Origin: Candidatus Methanomethylophilaceae archaeon
Lineage (GTDB): Archaea; Thermoplasmatota; Thermoplasmata; Methanomassiliicoccales; Methanomethylophilaceae
DNA length: 6,808 bases
Assembly (NCBI GenBank): GCA_017475875.1
Contig: JAFVET010000215.1
Span: 1-6,808, forward strand
Reading direction: 5' to 3'
Every line of letters starts with the position of its first letter. The stretch's first letter is position 1. The translations under genes and the position numbers were made by a program. Positions 1 to 5,232 of the stretch are shown here, piece after piece. Under the pieces are notes generated by a model. The model saw only the letters and a list, made by a program, of their open reading frames with translations. It did no database searches and was not told the DNA's origin.

Positions 1-137
1 TCCACGTCTACGTCGGAACGCCTAAGCAGTTCGAGGACGTAGAGAAGGAGAGGCCTGAGGTTGCAGTCAGGAAGATCACCGGCAAATACACGACCCTGGG
101 AGCCGTATCCAAATTCCTGGGTTCCAACGTGAGATGA
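1..137 (+). CDS. rplM: 50S ribosomal protein L13 (uL13), C-terminal end only
   Basis: This is the last 45 codons of an open frame entering from the left edge, read from base 3 and ending at TGA 135-137. The peptide begins HVYVGTPKQFEDVEKERPE and ends with KYTTLGAVSKFLGSNVR. The 'VYVG.P' strand and the closing 'KY.TLG..S..LG' segment are typical of the C-terminus of archaeal uL13, a large-subunit ribosomal protein that binds 23S rRNA. The identity is strengthened by the neighbours: in archaea uL13 is normally followed directly by uS9 and RNA polymerase subunit N, as here. The stop lies only 4 nt before the rpsI start, so the genes are co-transcribed and probably translationally coupled. The N-terminal part is outside the window, so integrity cannot be judged. 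Confidence 0.88.
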   Translation, partial: HVYVGTPKQFEDVEKERPEVAVRKITGKYTTLGAVSKFLGSNVR

Positions 138-141
138 TCCC

Positions 142-543
142 ATGGTTGAGTGCGTGAACACAAGCGGAAAGAGGAAGACCGCCATCGCCAGAGCCGTCGT
201 CAAGGAAGGCACCGGCAAGGTCGTCATCAACAAGGTTCCCCTGGAGATCTACACTCCTGAGCTCGCCAGGCTCAAGATCCAGGAGCCCTTGGGAATGGTC
301 CCCGAGAAAGCTCAGAACGTGGACATCTCGGTCAACGTCAGCGGAGGAGGCGTCATGGGACAGGCCGCCGCTGCAAGGACCGCAATCGCCCGCGGACTTG
401 TGGACTACTACAAGGATGAGGAACTCGCGGCCATGTTCAAGGCCTACGACAGGACCCTGCTCATCAACGATGACAGGCGCAAACTGCCGAAGAACCCCCT
501 CGGACCTGGCGCTCGTGCAAAGAAGCAGAAGTCCTACCGTTGA
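142..543 (+). CDS. rpsI: 30S ribosomal protein S9 (uS9)
   Basis: This 133-residue protein of the small ribosomal subunit has a C-terminal tail that in the family reaches the P-site tRNA. Visible hallmarks are the N-terminal 'SGKRKTAIARA' (residues 8-18), the S9 signature 'GGGVMGQAAAARTAIARGL' (68-86), the 'DRRKLPKNPLGPGARAKKQ' segment, and the invariant basic C-terminus ending K-S-Y-R. The length is normal for archaeal S9. The ATG at 142 is supported by GAGATGATCC (131-140), a near match to the archaeal extended anti-16S sequence, which overlaps the end of rplM. The stop is TGA. Subunit N of RNA polymerase follows after 9 nt, the usual archaeal ribosome/polymerase operon. Nothing is unusual in the gene. 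Confidence 0.97.
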   Translation: MVECVNTSGKRKTAIARAVVKEGTGKVVINKVPLEIYTPELARLKIQEPLGMVPEKAQNVDISVNVSGGGVMGQAAAARTAIARGLVDYYKDEELAAMFKAYDRTLLINDDRRKLPKNPLGPGARAKKQKSYR

Positions 544-552
544 GTTGGTGTC

Positions 553-744
553 ATGATAATTCCGGTTAGATGCTTCACATGCGGAAAGGTGGTAGGCTCT
601 GCCTACCCCGAGTACGTCAGCCGTAAGAACATGGGCGAGAACCCCAAGGATATCCTCGATAGCCTCGGGTTCGACAGATATTGCTGCCGCAGGATGATAG
701 TAGCCCATGCTGACCTGATCGGAGAGATCGCACCACTTGGGTAA
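553..744 (+). CDS. rpoN: DNA-directed RNA polymerase subunit N
   Basis: This 63-residue protein is the archaeal counterpart of eukaryotic Rpb10, a small zinc-binding assembly subunit of the RNA polymerase core (not the bacterial sigma-54 factor of the same symbol). The start 'MIIPVRCFTCGKV' and the later 'RYCCRRM' supply the four zinc ligands of the family: Cys7, Cys10, Cys44 and Cys45. The segment 'DILDSLGFDRYCCRRM' is close to the family consensus. Length is normal. The ATG at 553 is preceded by GGTGTC, a weak anti-16S match, and lies 9 nt after rpsI. The stop is TAA at 742-744, and the TATA box of the next transcription unit starts 1 nt later, so the operon ends here. The usual next member in many archaea, subunit K, is not present. 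Confidence 0.96.
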   Translation: MIIPVRCFTCGKVVGSAYPEYVSRKNMGENPKDILDSLGFDRYCCRRMIVAHADLIGEIAPLG

Positions 745-745
745 A

Positions 746-755
746 CCTTTTATCT
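746..755 (+). promoter_or_regulatory. TATA-box promoter of the tRNA-Pro gene
   Basis: CCTTTTATCT lies with its centre about 29 nt before the first base of the mature tRNA, the expected archaeal TATA spacing. It starts just after the rpoN stop, so the tRNA can be transcribed independently of the ribosomal operon. Purines upstream (GTAAA) could serve as part of the TFB-recognition element. Confidence 0.6.
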
Positions 756-779
756 GTAAACCCTTTCCCCCGTTCTGTT

Positions 780-852
780 GGGCCCGTGGGGTAGCTTGGT
801 ATCCTTCGTGCTTGGGGTGCACGTAACTCCAGTTCAAATCTGGGCGGGCCCA
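780..852 (+). tRNA. tRNA-Pro (anticodon GGG)
   Basis: The 73 nt fold into a full cloverleaf. The acceptor stem pairs GGGCCCG (780-786) with CGGGCCC (845-851), with discriminator base A852. The D-loop carries the conserved GG at 798-799. The anticodon stem pairs CGTGC (807-811) with GCACG (819-823) around the 7-base loop TTGGGGT, placing anticodon GGG at 814-816. The short variable loop is TAAC. The T-stem TCCAG/CTGGG (one G-U pair) encloses TTCAAAT. CCA is not encoded (CTC follows), as in many archaea, so it must be added after transcription. No intron is present. GGG reads CCC and, by wobble, CCT proline codons. Confidence 0.95.
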
Positions 853-858
853 CTCCCC

Positions 859-900
859 TGTGTTTCTCGACACGTTTTTCGTCCGTTTTCGCTTTGTTTT
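859..900 (+). terminator. tRNA terminator: short hairpin followed by T-runs
   Basis: A small stem TGTGT/ACACG (859-863 with 870-874, one G-U pair) is followed at once by TTTTT (875-879), then by TTTT (886-889) and TTTT (897-900). Archaeal RNA polymerase terminates mainly on such U-runs on the transcribed strand. The position right after the tRNA supports the role. The hairpin is short and may be incidental; the T-runs are the stronger evidence. Confidence 0.6.
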
Positions 901-960
901 CGACGGGTACGAACCGTTATCCCGGGGTGTCGAGGCGCGTTCGTTCCTTAATTGGGCGAA

Positions 961-1042
961 GACTTGCAAGGTGTGCCGTTGCCGCAAGTTCGGAACTGTA
1001 GGGCAGGTGACCTACGGTGCCGGGGAGTGAGGGCCAGTTCTC
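961..1042 (+). other. Base-pairing-rich stretch, possible structured RNA or remnant
   Basis: Two exact inverted repeats lie in series. ACTTGC (962-967) pairs with GCAAGT (984-989). GAACTG (993-998) pairs with CAGTTC (1035-1040) and encloses a hairpin GTAGG/CCTAC (998-1002 with 1011-1015; base 998 can be used by only one of the two). Together they would fold most of about 80 nt. No known RNA family is recognised: the expected RNase P, SRP and cobalamin-riboswitch core motifs were looked for and not seen. It may be an uncharacterised RNA, or simply GC-rich debris next to the gene remnant that follows. Confidence 0.2.
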
Positions 1043-1270
1043 AAAATCGTTCTTTGAACGTTGCAGAATGCAAGTTCACGTCCAAACCGGTGGGGATGAC
1101 GGTCCTGAACTCACTGAAGGGAAAAGTGTCGGAGGTAAAGGCGCTGGGTCGCTATGACATCGTATACTGCCTGTTCTCGGTATCCGGATACAACGACGGC
1201 ATGACGGAATGCGGCGACGACGTATTGTTGTTCGACAAGGGTGAAGTCGTATACGGACGAGGCCTCTGCA
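1030..1270 (+). pseudogene. Remnant of an archaeal ATPase C-terminal (DUF234-type, PD-(D/E)XK-like) domain
   Basis: In the frame of ATG 1096, the translation around 1051-1266 includes 'SLNVAECKFTSKPVGMTVL', then 'KGKVSEVKALGRYDIVYCLFSVSGYNDGM' split over 1114-1203, then 'DDVLLFDKGEVVYG'. The pattern (G/A)ECK-(W/F)-T..PV...VL..L..K, followed by a strand with LFS.SG(F/Y), is what I know from the C-terminal nuclease-like domain of archaeal AAA ATPases (DUF234/DUF4143 relatives). The E-C-K triad of that fold is kept. The upstream ATPase domain with Walker motifs is absent, and the reading frame runs on without its own stop into the promoter of the next operon (stop at 1474). It is therefore best read as a 5'-truncated fragment. 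A short expressed protein from ATG 1096 is possible but less likely. The family match is from memory. Confidence 0.55.
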
Positions 1271-1425
1271 ACGCGATCCAGGCAGGAATCGGATCCGACG
1301 GTCGGCGATGGAAGCATCCCGATAGTCGGCCGAAGACCTCGCCTCACTCTGGCAACCATATTTCCGACATATGCAGTGTGGCATTATTTGGACACAGTTT
1401 TTGCACATTGGTCGGGACTTGGGAT

Positions 1426-1440
1426 ATTATTCACAATAAT
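1426..1440. promoter_or_regulatory. Candidate operator: perfect inverted repeat next to TATA box
   Basis: ATTATT-CAC-AATAAT is a perfect 6-bp inverted repeat with a 3-nt centre, ending immediately before the TATA box of the exported-protein operon. It covers the position where TFB binds, so a dimeric regulator bound here would block transcription. The AT-rich setting makes chance inverted repeats more likely, and no matching second copy was seen in the window. Confidence 0.35.
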
Positions 1441-1450
1441 CAAATATATT
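1441..1450 (+). promoter_or_regulatory. TATA-box promoter of the surface-protein operon
   Basis: CAAATATATT stands in a locally AT-rich stretch (about 1375-1470) within otherwise GC-rich DNA. Counting about 25-27 nt from its centre puts the transcription start near 1471-1473, leaving a leader of about 25 nt before the GTG start at 1496. No other TATA-like element is evident closer to the gene. Confidence 0.6.
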
Positions 1451-1472
1451 CTAAAAGGACCTTTTTCACACC

Positions 1473-1499
1473 ATGAATGGCTGGAGGAGTCCCCTGTGA
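1473..1499 (+). CDS. Possible 8-codon leader ORF (MNGWRSPL)
   Basis: ATG at 1473 opens a tiny frame encoding MNGWRSPL that stops at TGA 1497-1499, overlapping the GTG start of the propeller gene (1496-1498) in a GTGA arrangement. The predicted transcription start falls at or just before this ATG, so it could be translated leaderless, with ribosomes then re-initiating on GTG using the GGAGGAG inside the mini-ORF. No homology can be assessed at this length. It may be a chance ATG. Confidence 0.25.
   Translation: MNGWRSPL
1483..1489 (+). promoter_or_regulatory. Strong ribosome binding site that sets the GTG start at 1496
   Basis: GGAGGAG lies 6 nt before GTG 1496. It decides in favour of this start over the far-upstream in-frame ATG at 1241, whose added 85 residues would span the promoter and gene-remnant DNA and do not look like protein. 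Confidence 0.8.
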
Positions 1500-4177
1500 G
1501 GGCCGGTGTCCTCGTCGCTGTCGTGATTGTCGCGTTGTCTGTCGTGGCAGTGGGAGCTTACATCCTTTTCAACAATGGCGGATCGGATGTGGGTCCCGTC
1601 CTACCAGACGAACCGCCGACCGGTGAACTCGTGTACCCGAGGGAGGTCGTGCCCGTCGATCCCTCGCAGTGGACCGTCGTCGGTGGCGACGTCGGGAGTT
1701 TCGGCGTCACGGATTCCAAGACTCCGGTGTCCGACGAGGATTTCGAGCTTCTCTGGAAGGTGTCGTACGCCATCGACGGTTCGGCCACCGCCTGGAGGAC
1801 CCCGAGTTCGGCGATATGCGTCGGAGACAAGGCGTATTATTACGTCGGCAGCGAGAACTCGTTGTTCTGTGTCGAACTTTCCACCGGGGAGGTGATCGCC
1901 AAAGCCCCCTGTCCCTCCAGGACCGTGTACAACATGGCGCTCGCTTCCGGTGACGGCAAGGTTTTCGCGGTCACGTCGACCGGTACCGCATCAGTGGTGT
2001 ACGCCTACGATTCGGAGACCCTCGGACAGCTCTTCGTGTCCGTTCCGATCGACGGCGGGGAGACGCAGGGCACTGTGACGTACCACGACGGCAAGATATT
2101 CTTCGGGACCTATTCGGGCGATTACGCATGTTTCTCCAGCGAGGACGTGGATCCCTCGAGGTCGGACGAGGCCGTCGAGCCGCTGTGGTTGCTGGAGGCG
2201 GACGGATGGTACAACGCCACCCCCGCCTTCTTCGGCGACCTCGTCGTGCTGGTCCAGAGGGGTTTCGAATCAGGCGGGGCCACCGCATACCTGATCGATT
2301 CCAACACGGGCGTCGTTTTGGACGACGTCCATTTCGACAGGGAGTATTCGTCCTCAGGCGCCACGGCCTACGAAGGTCGCGTCTACATCCCCCTGAACAG
2401 GTTGGTGGACCGCAACGACATGAATCCGAACGAGAACTCCCCCGAGAAACTGGCCATAAGGTCGTACGTCGTGTCGGGGAACGGTTTCGATCTCGGATCC
2501 GAAAAATACTGGGAATCCGAGGACGGTTATTGGAAGGACCACGGTCAGAACGTCTGGGGAGGCACGCAGTCCATGCCGACGATCTGGAACGACACCATCT
2601 ACATCGGCGGTGGAGGGAAGACGCTCGGTAGCGACGAACCCCTGTGGATCATCGACATCGCGAAGGACGGGACGATGAAGGCCCGTCAGTGTATCCCCGA
2701 CATCTGCACGAAAGCCACCCCGATGGTCACCACAGCCTATTCGTCCGCGGACAACGGGTTCGCTGTTTACATCTACGTGATGGAGTACGGGCACGTCAAT
2801 CCCGGGGAGGCGGTCGACAGCACGAACGGATACGCCGACGTGTTCGTGATAAGGGACTCGAAGAACGGCGGTGCGGAGGTAGTCTCGAAGTTCAGGCCCG
2901 AGCCGCAGCAGTTCTGCTACCAGAGCTTCACCATATCCGAGGACGGGTATCTGCTGATCAGGAACGACACCACCCTCTTCTGCTACGGCGGCACCGGCGG
3001 TTACACATCGGAGGACGTGTCCGGGGCCATCGACCGTTTCCTGGCGATGGCCGAGGACGGAAACGTCAACATGCGCGATTACGAACGCATCATGTTCCGT
3101 TATTCCAGCCTCGACGCCTCCGAGCGGTCCAAGGTGGCCAACTACCAGAAGCTCCAGGCCGCGTGCTGCACCTTGACCGTCAAGGCCGCTTCCGGCGACA
3201 TCGCTTTGACCGTTCCGAAGGGCGCGATCGTGGAGGTTCCGGACGTGGCCGTGCCCGAGGGGAAGCTACTGTCCGGTTGGACGTCGGGAGGTGCGGAATG
3301 GGTTCCGTTCTTCACTCCCGTGACGAAGGACACGGTCATCGTCCCGAGATATTCCGATACGGTCACGGTCACCTTCGATCCCGGGAACGGCGAACCTGTC
3401 TGGGAGCTCGCCATGGCCGAGGGTGGGACGATGCCGTTCGTATACGGCCCGTCCAGGGAAGGTTACGTGTTCGGAGGATGGTTCGACGGCCAGACGGAGT
3501 ACGAGCCGCTGTCGTCCAAGGTCACCAAGGACACGGTCCTGTCGGCCAGATGGCTCAAGGTGAGCCAGCTCGGGTTCGACACCGATGGCGGTTCCGCAGT
3601 GTCGGAGTCATATCAGGCGGTCTACGACCGTCCGATCGGCAGCCTTCCGACCACCGTGAAGTCCGGCCATACGTTCATGGGTTGGTACCACGACGGGACC
3701 AGGTACACCCCGGACACCGTCTATCCGTTCGAGGAGGGCATAGTCCTCAAAGCGGTGTGGTCGGAGAATTCGGATTCGGAGGTCGACAACGGGAAGGGCT
3801 TGTCCATCGCGGGCAAGTTCCCCGATTCGACTTCGCTTACGGTGAGCCGTGCCAACCCCAACGGTTCCACGGCCAAGAAGATCAACCAGGCCTGCGTTGA
3901 CGCCACCGGCGGTTCCGCAGAGTCGATCCTGGTCACCTTGAGAGGGGACGGGATCAACGGGAGCCTCCCGTTGAGCGTGAGGGTGAAGGTCACAGGTGCG
4001 GAGGACGGGAGCACGGTCCCCGTGTTCTATTACCCGAGCTCGGGCACGGTCGTCGAGGTGGACGGTTCGGTCGTTGACGGTGTGCTCGGGTTCTCCGCAT
4101 ACGGATACGAGTTGTCCAACGGGATCCAACTCGCCTTCGGAGTGCCCGCCGGTCTGGGAGTTTACGGATGTGTGTGA
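1496..4177 (+). CDS. Membrane-anchored beta-propeller surface protein with Listeria-Bacteroides-type repeats
   Basis: This 893-residue extracellular protein has a function I cannot name with certainty. Residues 2-25 form one hydrophobic helix with no clear cleavage site, so the protein is probably anchored by its N-terminus. Residues about 85-500 look like a PQQ-type/quinoprotein-like beta-propeller, with recurring 'DG(K).(Y/F)' strands followed by 'D..TG' turns near 111, 153, 198, 246, 292, 364, 420 and 481 (seven or eight blades). A helical linker (about 505-555) leads to three Flg_new-like repeats: a degenerate one (557-620), then 622-686 and 690-755 with the 'F(D).GG...GY.F.GW....VT.DT.L.A.W' pattern. 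A beta-rich C-terminal module (766-893) closes the protein; there is no C-terminal anchor or sorting signal. It is the first gene of the operon, and its stop is 1 nt before the next ATG. The propeller could be a ligand-binding or adhesion scaffold. Enzymatic PQQ use is doubtful, as no catalytic motif is seen. Confidence 0.85.
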   Translation: MRAGVLVAVVIVALSVVAVGAYILFNNGGSDVGPVLPDEPPTGELVYPREVVPVDPSQWTVVGGDVGSFGVTDSKTPVSDEDFELLWKVSYAIDGSATAWRTPSSAICVGDKAYYYVGSENSLFCVELSTGEVIAKAPCPSRTVYNMALASGDGKVFAVTSTGTASVVYAYDSETLGQLFVSVPIDGGETQGTVTYHDGKIFFGTYSGDYACFSSEDVDPSRSDEAVEPLWLLEADGWYNATPAFFGDLVVLVQRGFESGGATAYLIDSNTGVVLDDVHFDREYSSSGATAYEGRVYIPLNRLVDRNDMNPNENSPEKLAIRSYVVSGNGFDLGSEKYWESEDGYWKDHGQNVWGGTQSMPTIWNDTIYIGGGGKTLGSDEPLWIIDIAKDGTMKARQCIPDICTKATPMVTTAYSSADNGFAVYIYVMEYGHVNPGEAVDSTNGYADVFVIRDSKNGGAEVVSKFRPEPQQFCYQSFTISEDGYLLIRNDTTLFCYGGTGGYTSEDVSGAIDRFLAMAEDGNVNMRDYERIMFRYSSLDASERSKVANYQKLQAACCTLTVKAASGDIALTVPKGAIVEVPDVAVPEGKLLSGWTSGGAEWVPFFTPVTKDTVIVPRYSDTVTVTFDPGNGEPVWELAMAEGGTMPFVYGPSREGYVFGGWFDGQTEYEPLSSKVTKDTVLSARWLKVSQLGFDTDGGSAVSESYQAVYDRPIGSLPTTVKSGHTFMGWYHDGTRYTPDTVYPFEEGIVLKAVWSENSDSEVDNGKGLSIAGKFPDSTSLTVSRANPNGSTAKKINQACVDATGGSAESILVTLRGDGINGSLPLSVRVKVTGAEDGSTVPVFYYPSSGTVVEVDGSVVDGVLGFSAYGYELSNGIQLAFGVPAGLGVYGCV
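3164..3760 (+). repeat. Three tandem Listeria-Bacteroides (Flg_new/InlB-type) repeats within the propeller gene
   Basis: These are protein-level repeats of about 65 residues. Units lie at about 3164-3355, 3359-3553 and 3563-3760. The last two share 'F(D).(D)GG/GNG', a central G(Y/H).F.GW(F/Y) and a closing A.W; the middle unit reads EGYVFGGWFDG and the last SGHTFMGWYHDG. The first unit keeps only LLSGWTSGG and the VTKDTVI strand. Repeats of this kind build elongated beta-grasp-like stalks on secreted bacterial and archaeal surface proteins, so here they probably hold the propeller away from the envelope. Confidence 0.75.
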
Positions 4178-4178
4178 T

Positions 4179-5231
4179 ATGAACAGGAACATTCTGATAG
4201 CCGTGATAATCGCGGCCGTCGTCGGCATCGCGGCCGTGGCCCTTGCCATGTCCGGGGGAGGAGGGGACGAGCCGTCCGAATCCCAGAAGTGCAGCGTCAG
4301 GTTGGATGTCGGACAGGGCGACGGGACCTATGTCAGGTACGCGGACGCGCAAGGTACCACGGTCTCCGACCTTCTGACCTCCACCCTCGGCGACGACATC
4401 ACGCTCAGGAGCAACGGTAACGTAGCATCGTACAAAGGGGTGTCCAACACCGGCGATCACTCATGGGTCGTGTTAAGATGGATGAGTCTGGATGGTTGGA
4501 AAGCCGTTCAGGGCACCCAGCAGCTGATAGAGGGGTCCTCGTACGTCCTCGATTTCGCCGAAAGGGTGGAGGGGAAGGATATCGAGTACAAGGCCCCCGA
4601 GTATTCCATCAGCAGCGAGGTCTATTTCTTCGTCCAGATCCCTTCGATGAGCGAGATCGAGAAGATAGCCAAATCAGGTACTTCCAGACCGGACGACAAG
4701 TCGGAAGGTAAGAAGATGACGGCCTCCGAAAGGTTCGACGTCATGATGGGCTGGTTCGAGAAGGCCGGTCTCGACACCGAGTCGATGGAGGACGGGTTCT
4801 GGATCAAGGGCGAAGGCACGACCGCCAACGAGGCGTTGGCAGACGCCGTGGCGAAGTGCCTCTATCCCTCGTCGGAGGTCACCGTCACGGAGGGTGGCGG
4901 GATCATCGAGTACAAATTGGACGGTGAGGTGGTCCATGCATGCCTTTCCAACGACAAGATGTACGGTTGGTTCGTCGGTTTCTTCGGATGGGCGGACACC
5001 CAGTTGGAGAACGGGGATTGGACGTACTGGTCGCAGTTCACCTACAACCCCAACGCCAAGACTCTGGACGACACCAGGCAGTGGACCTACAACACGCTGT
5101 CGCTGGGCCAGTACGACATGTCGGTGTACAAGTACTACGCCCTGGTCCTGCAGACCACGAGCGAGAAGCAGGCAGACGACGGAGTGGAGATGGTCATGCC
5201 GACGCCCTCCGAGATCCCGGAAGGACTCTGA
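4179..5231 (+). CDS. Membrane-anchored protein with DUF4430/transcobalamin C-terminal-like domain(s)
   Basis: This is a 350-residue exported protein. Residues 4-24 are a single hydrophobic helix followed by a Gly-rich, acidic spacer (SGGGGDEPSES), which fits an N-terminal anchor with the rest outside. Residues about 38-127 match the DUF4430 layout: a first strand, 'GTTVSDLL', an aromatic strand 'HSWVVLRW', 'GW', and a closing 'LIEGSSYVLDFAE' where the family has '(G)D.(I)..(Y)'. Residues about 185-330 may be a second, longer relative, with 'GTTANEALADAV', a Trp/Tyr-rich centre and 'YYALVLQTT'. DUF4430 is related to the C-terminal beta-domain of animal transcobalamin/intrinsic factor. ATG 4179 follows the previous stop by 1 nt with no close Shine-Dalgarno, so translational coupling is likely. 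Ligand binding is inferred, not shown. Confidence 0.82.
   Translation: MNRNILIAVIIAAVVGIAAVALAMSGGGGDEPSESQKCSVRLDVGQGDGTYVRYADAQGTTVSDLLTSTLGDDITLRSNGNVASYKGVSNTGDHSWVVLRWMSLDGWKAVQGTQQLIEGSSYVLDFAERVEGKDIEYKAPEYSISSEVYFFVQIPSMSEIEKIAKSGTSRPDDKSEGKKMTASERFDVMMGWFEKAGLDTESMEDGFWIKGEGTTANEALADAVAKCLYPSSEVTVTEGGGIIEYKLDGEVVHACLSNDKMYGWFVGFFGWADTQLENGDWTYWSQFTYNPNAKTLDDTRQWTYNTLSLGQYDMSVYKYYALVLQTTSEKQADDGVEMVMPTPSEIPEGL
5219..5225 (+). promoter_or_regulatory. Ribosome binding site of the BtuF-like gene
   Basis: GGAAGGA inside the last codons of the preceding gene, 7 nt before ATG 5233, supports this start and the tight operon junction. Confidence 0.6.
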
Positions 5232-5232
5232 C

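Noticed and set aside
76..987. 303-codon open frame on the minus strand
   Set aside because: It runs antisense through rpsI, rpoN and the tRNA gene, has no recognisable domain, and is explained by GC-rich codon bias of the real genes.
1004..1013. B12-box-like CAGGTGACCT as evidence for a cobalamin riboswitch
   Set aside because: The conserved riboswitch core (AGGGAA, CGGTG, CCCGC..CTG segments) is absent upstream, and the operon promoter lies more than 400 nt downstream of it.
929..1030. Short frame with CKVCRCRK, suggesting a zinc-binding peptide
   Set aside because: No ATG, GTG or TTG start lies in frame before the cysteines, no ribosome binding site is seen, and the frame ends at once at TGA 1028-1030. 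The pattern also coincides with the inverted-repeat stretch.
1295..1305. Palindrome CCGAC-G-GTCGG as an operator
   Set aside because: It lies more than 130 nt upstream of the TATA box within GC-rich degraded sequence, with no second copy near the promoter. Chance is the simplest explanation.
1241..1495. In-frame N-terminal extension of the propeller protein starting at ATG 1241
   Set aside because: It would cover the TATA box, the inverted repeat and the gene remnant, and would place the membrane helix about 85 residues in. GTG 1496 has a strong GGAGGAG 6 nt upstream and puts the hydrophobic helix at the N-terminus.
853..1495. CRISPR array, insertion sequence or attachment repeat in the gene-poor zone
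   Set aside because: No direct repeats with spacers, transposase fragments or copy of the tRNA-Pro 3' end were seen between 853 and 1495.
2128..3900. Long Arg/His-rich open frames on the + strand inside the propeller gene
   Set aside because: Composition rich in R, G, H and P is typical of out-of-frame translation of GC-rich coding DNA; there are no starts with ribosome binding sites and no domains.
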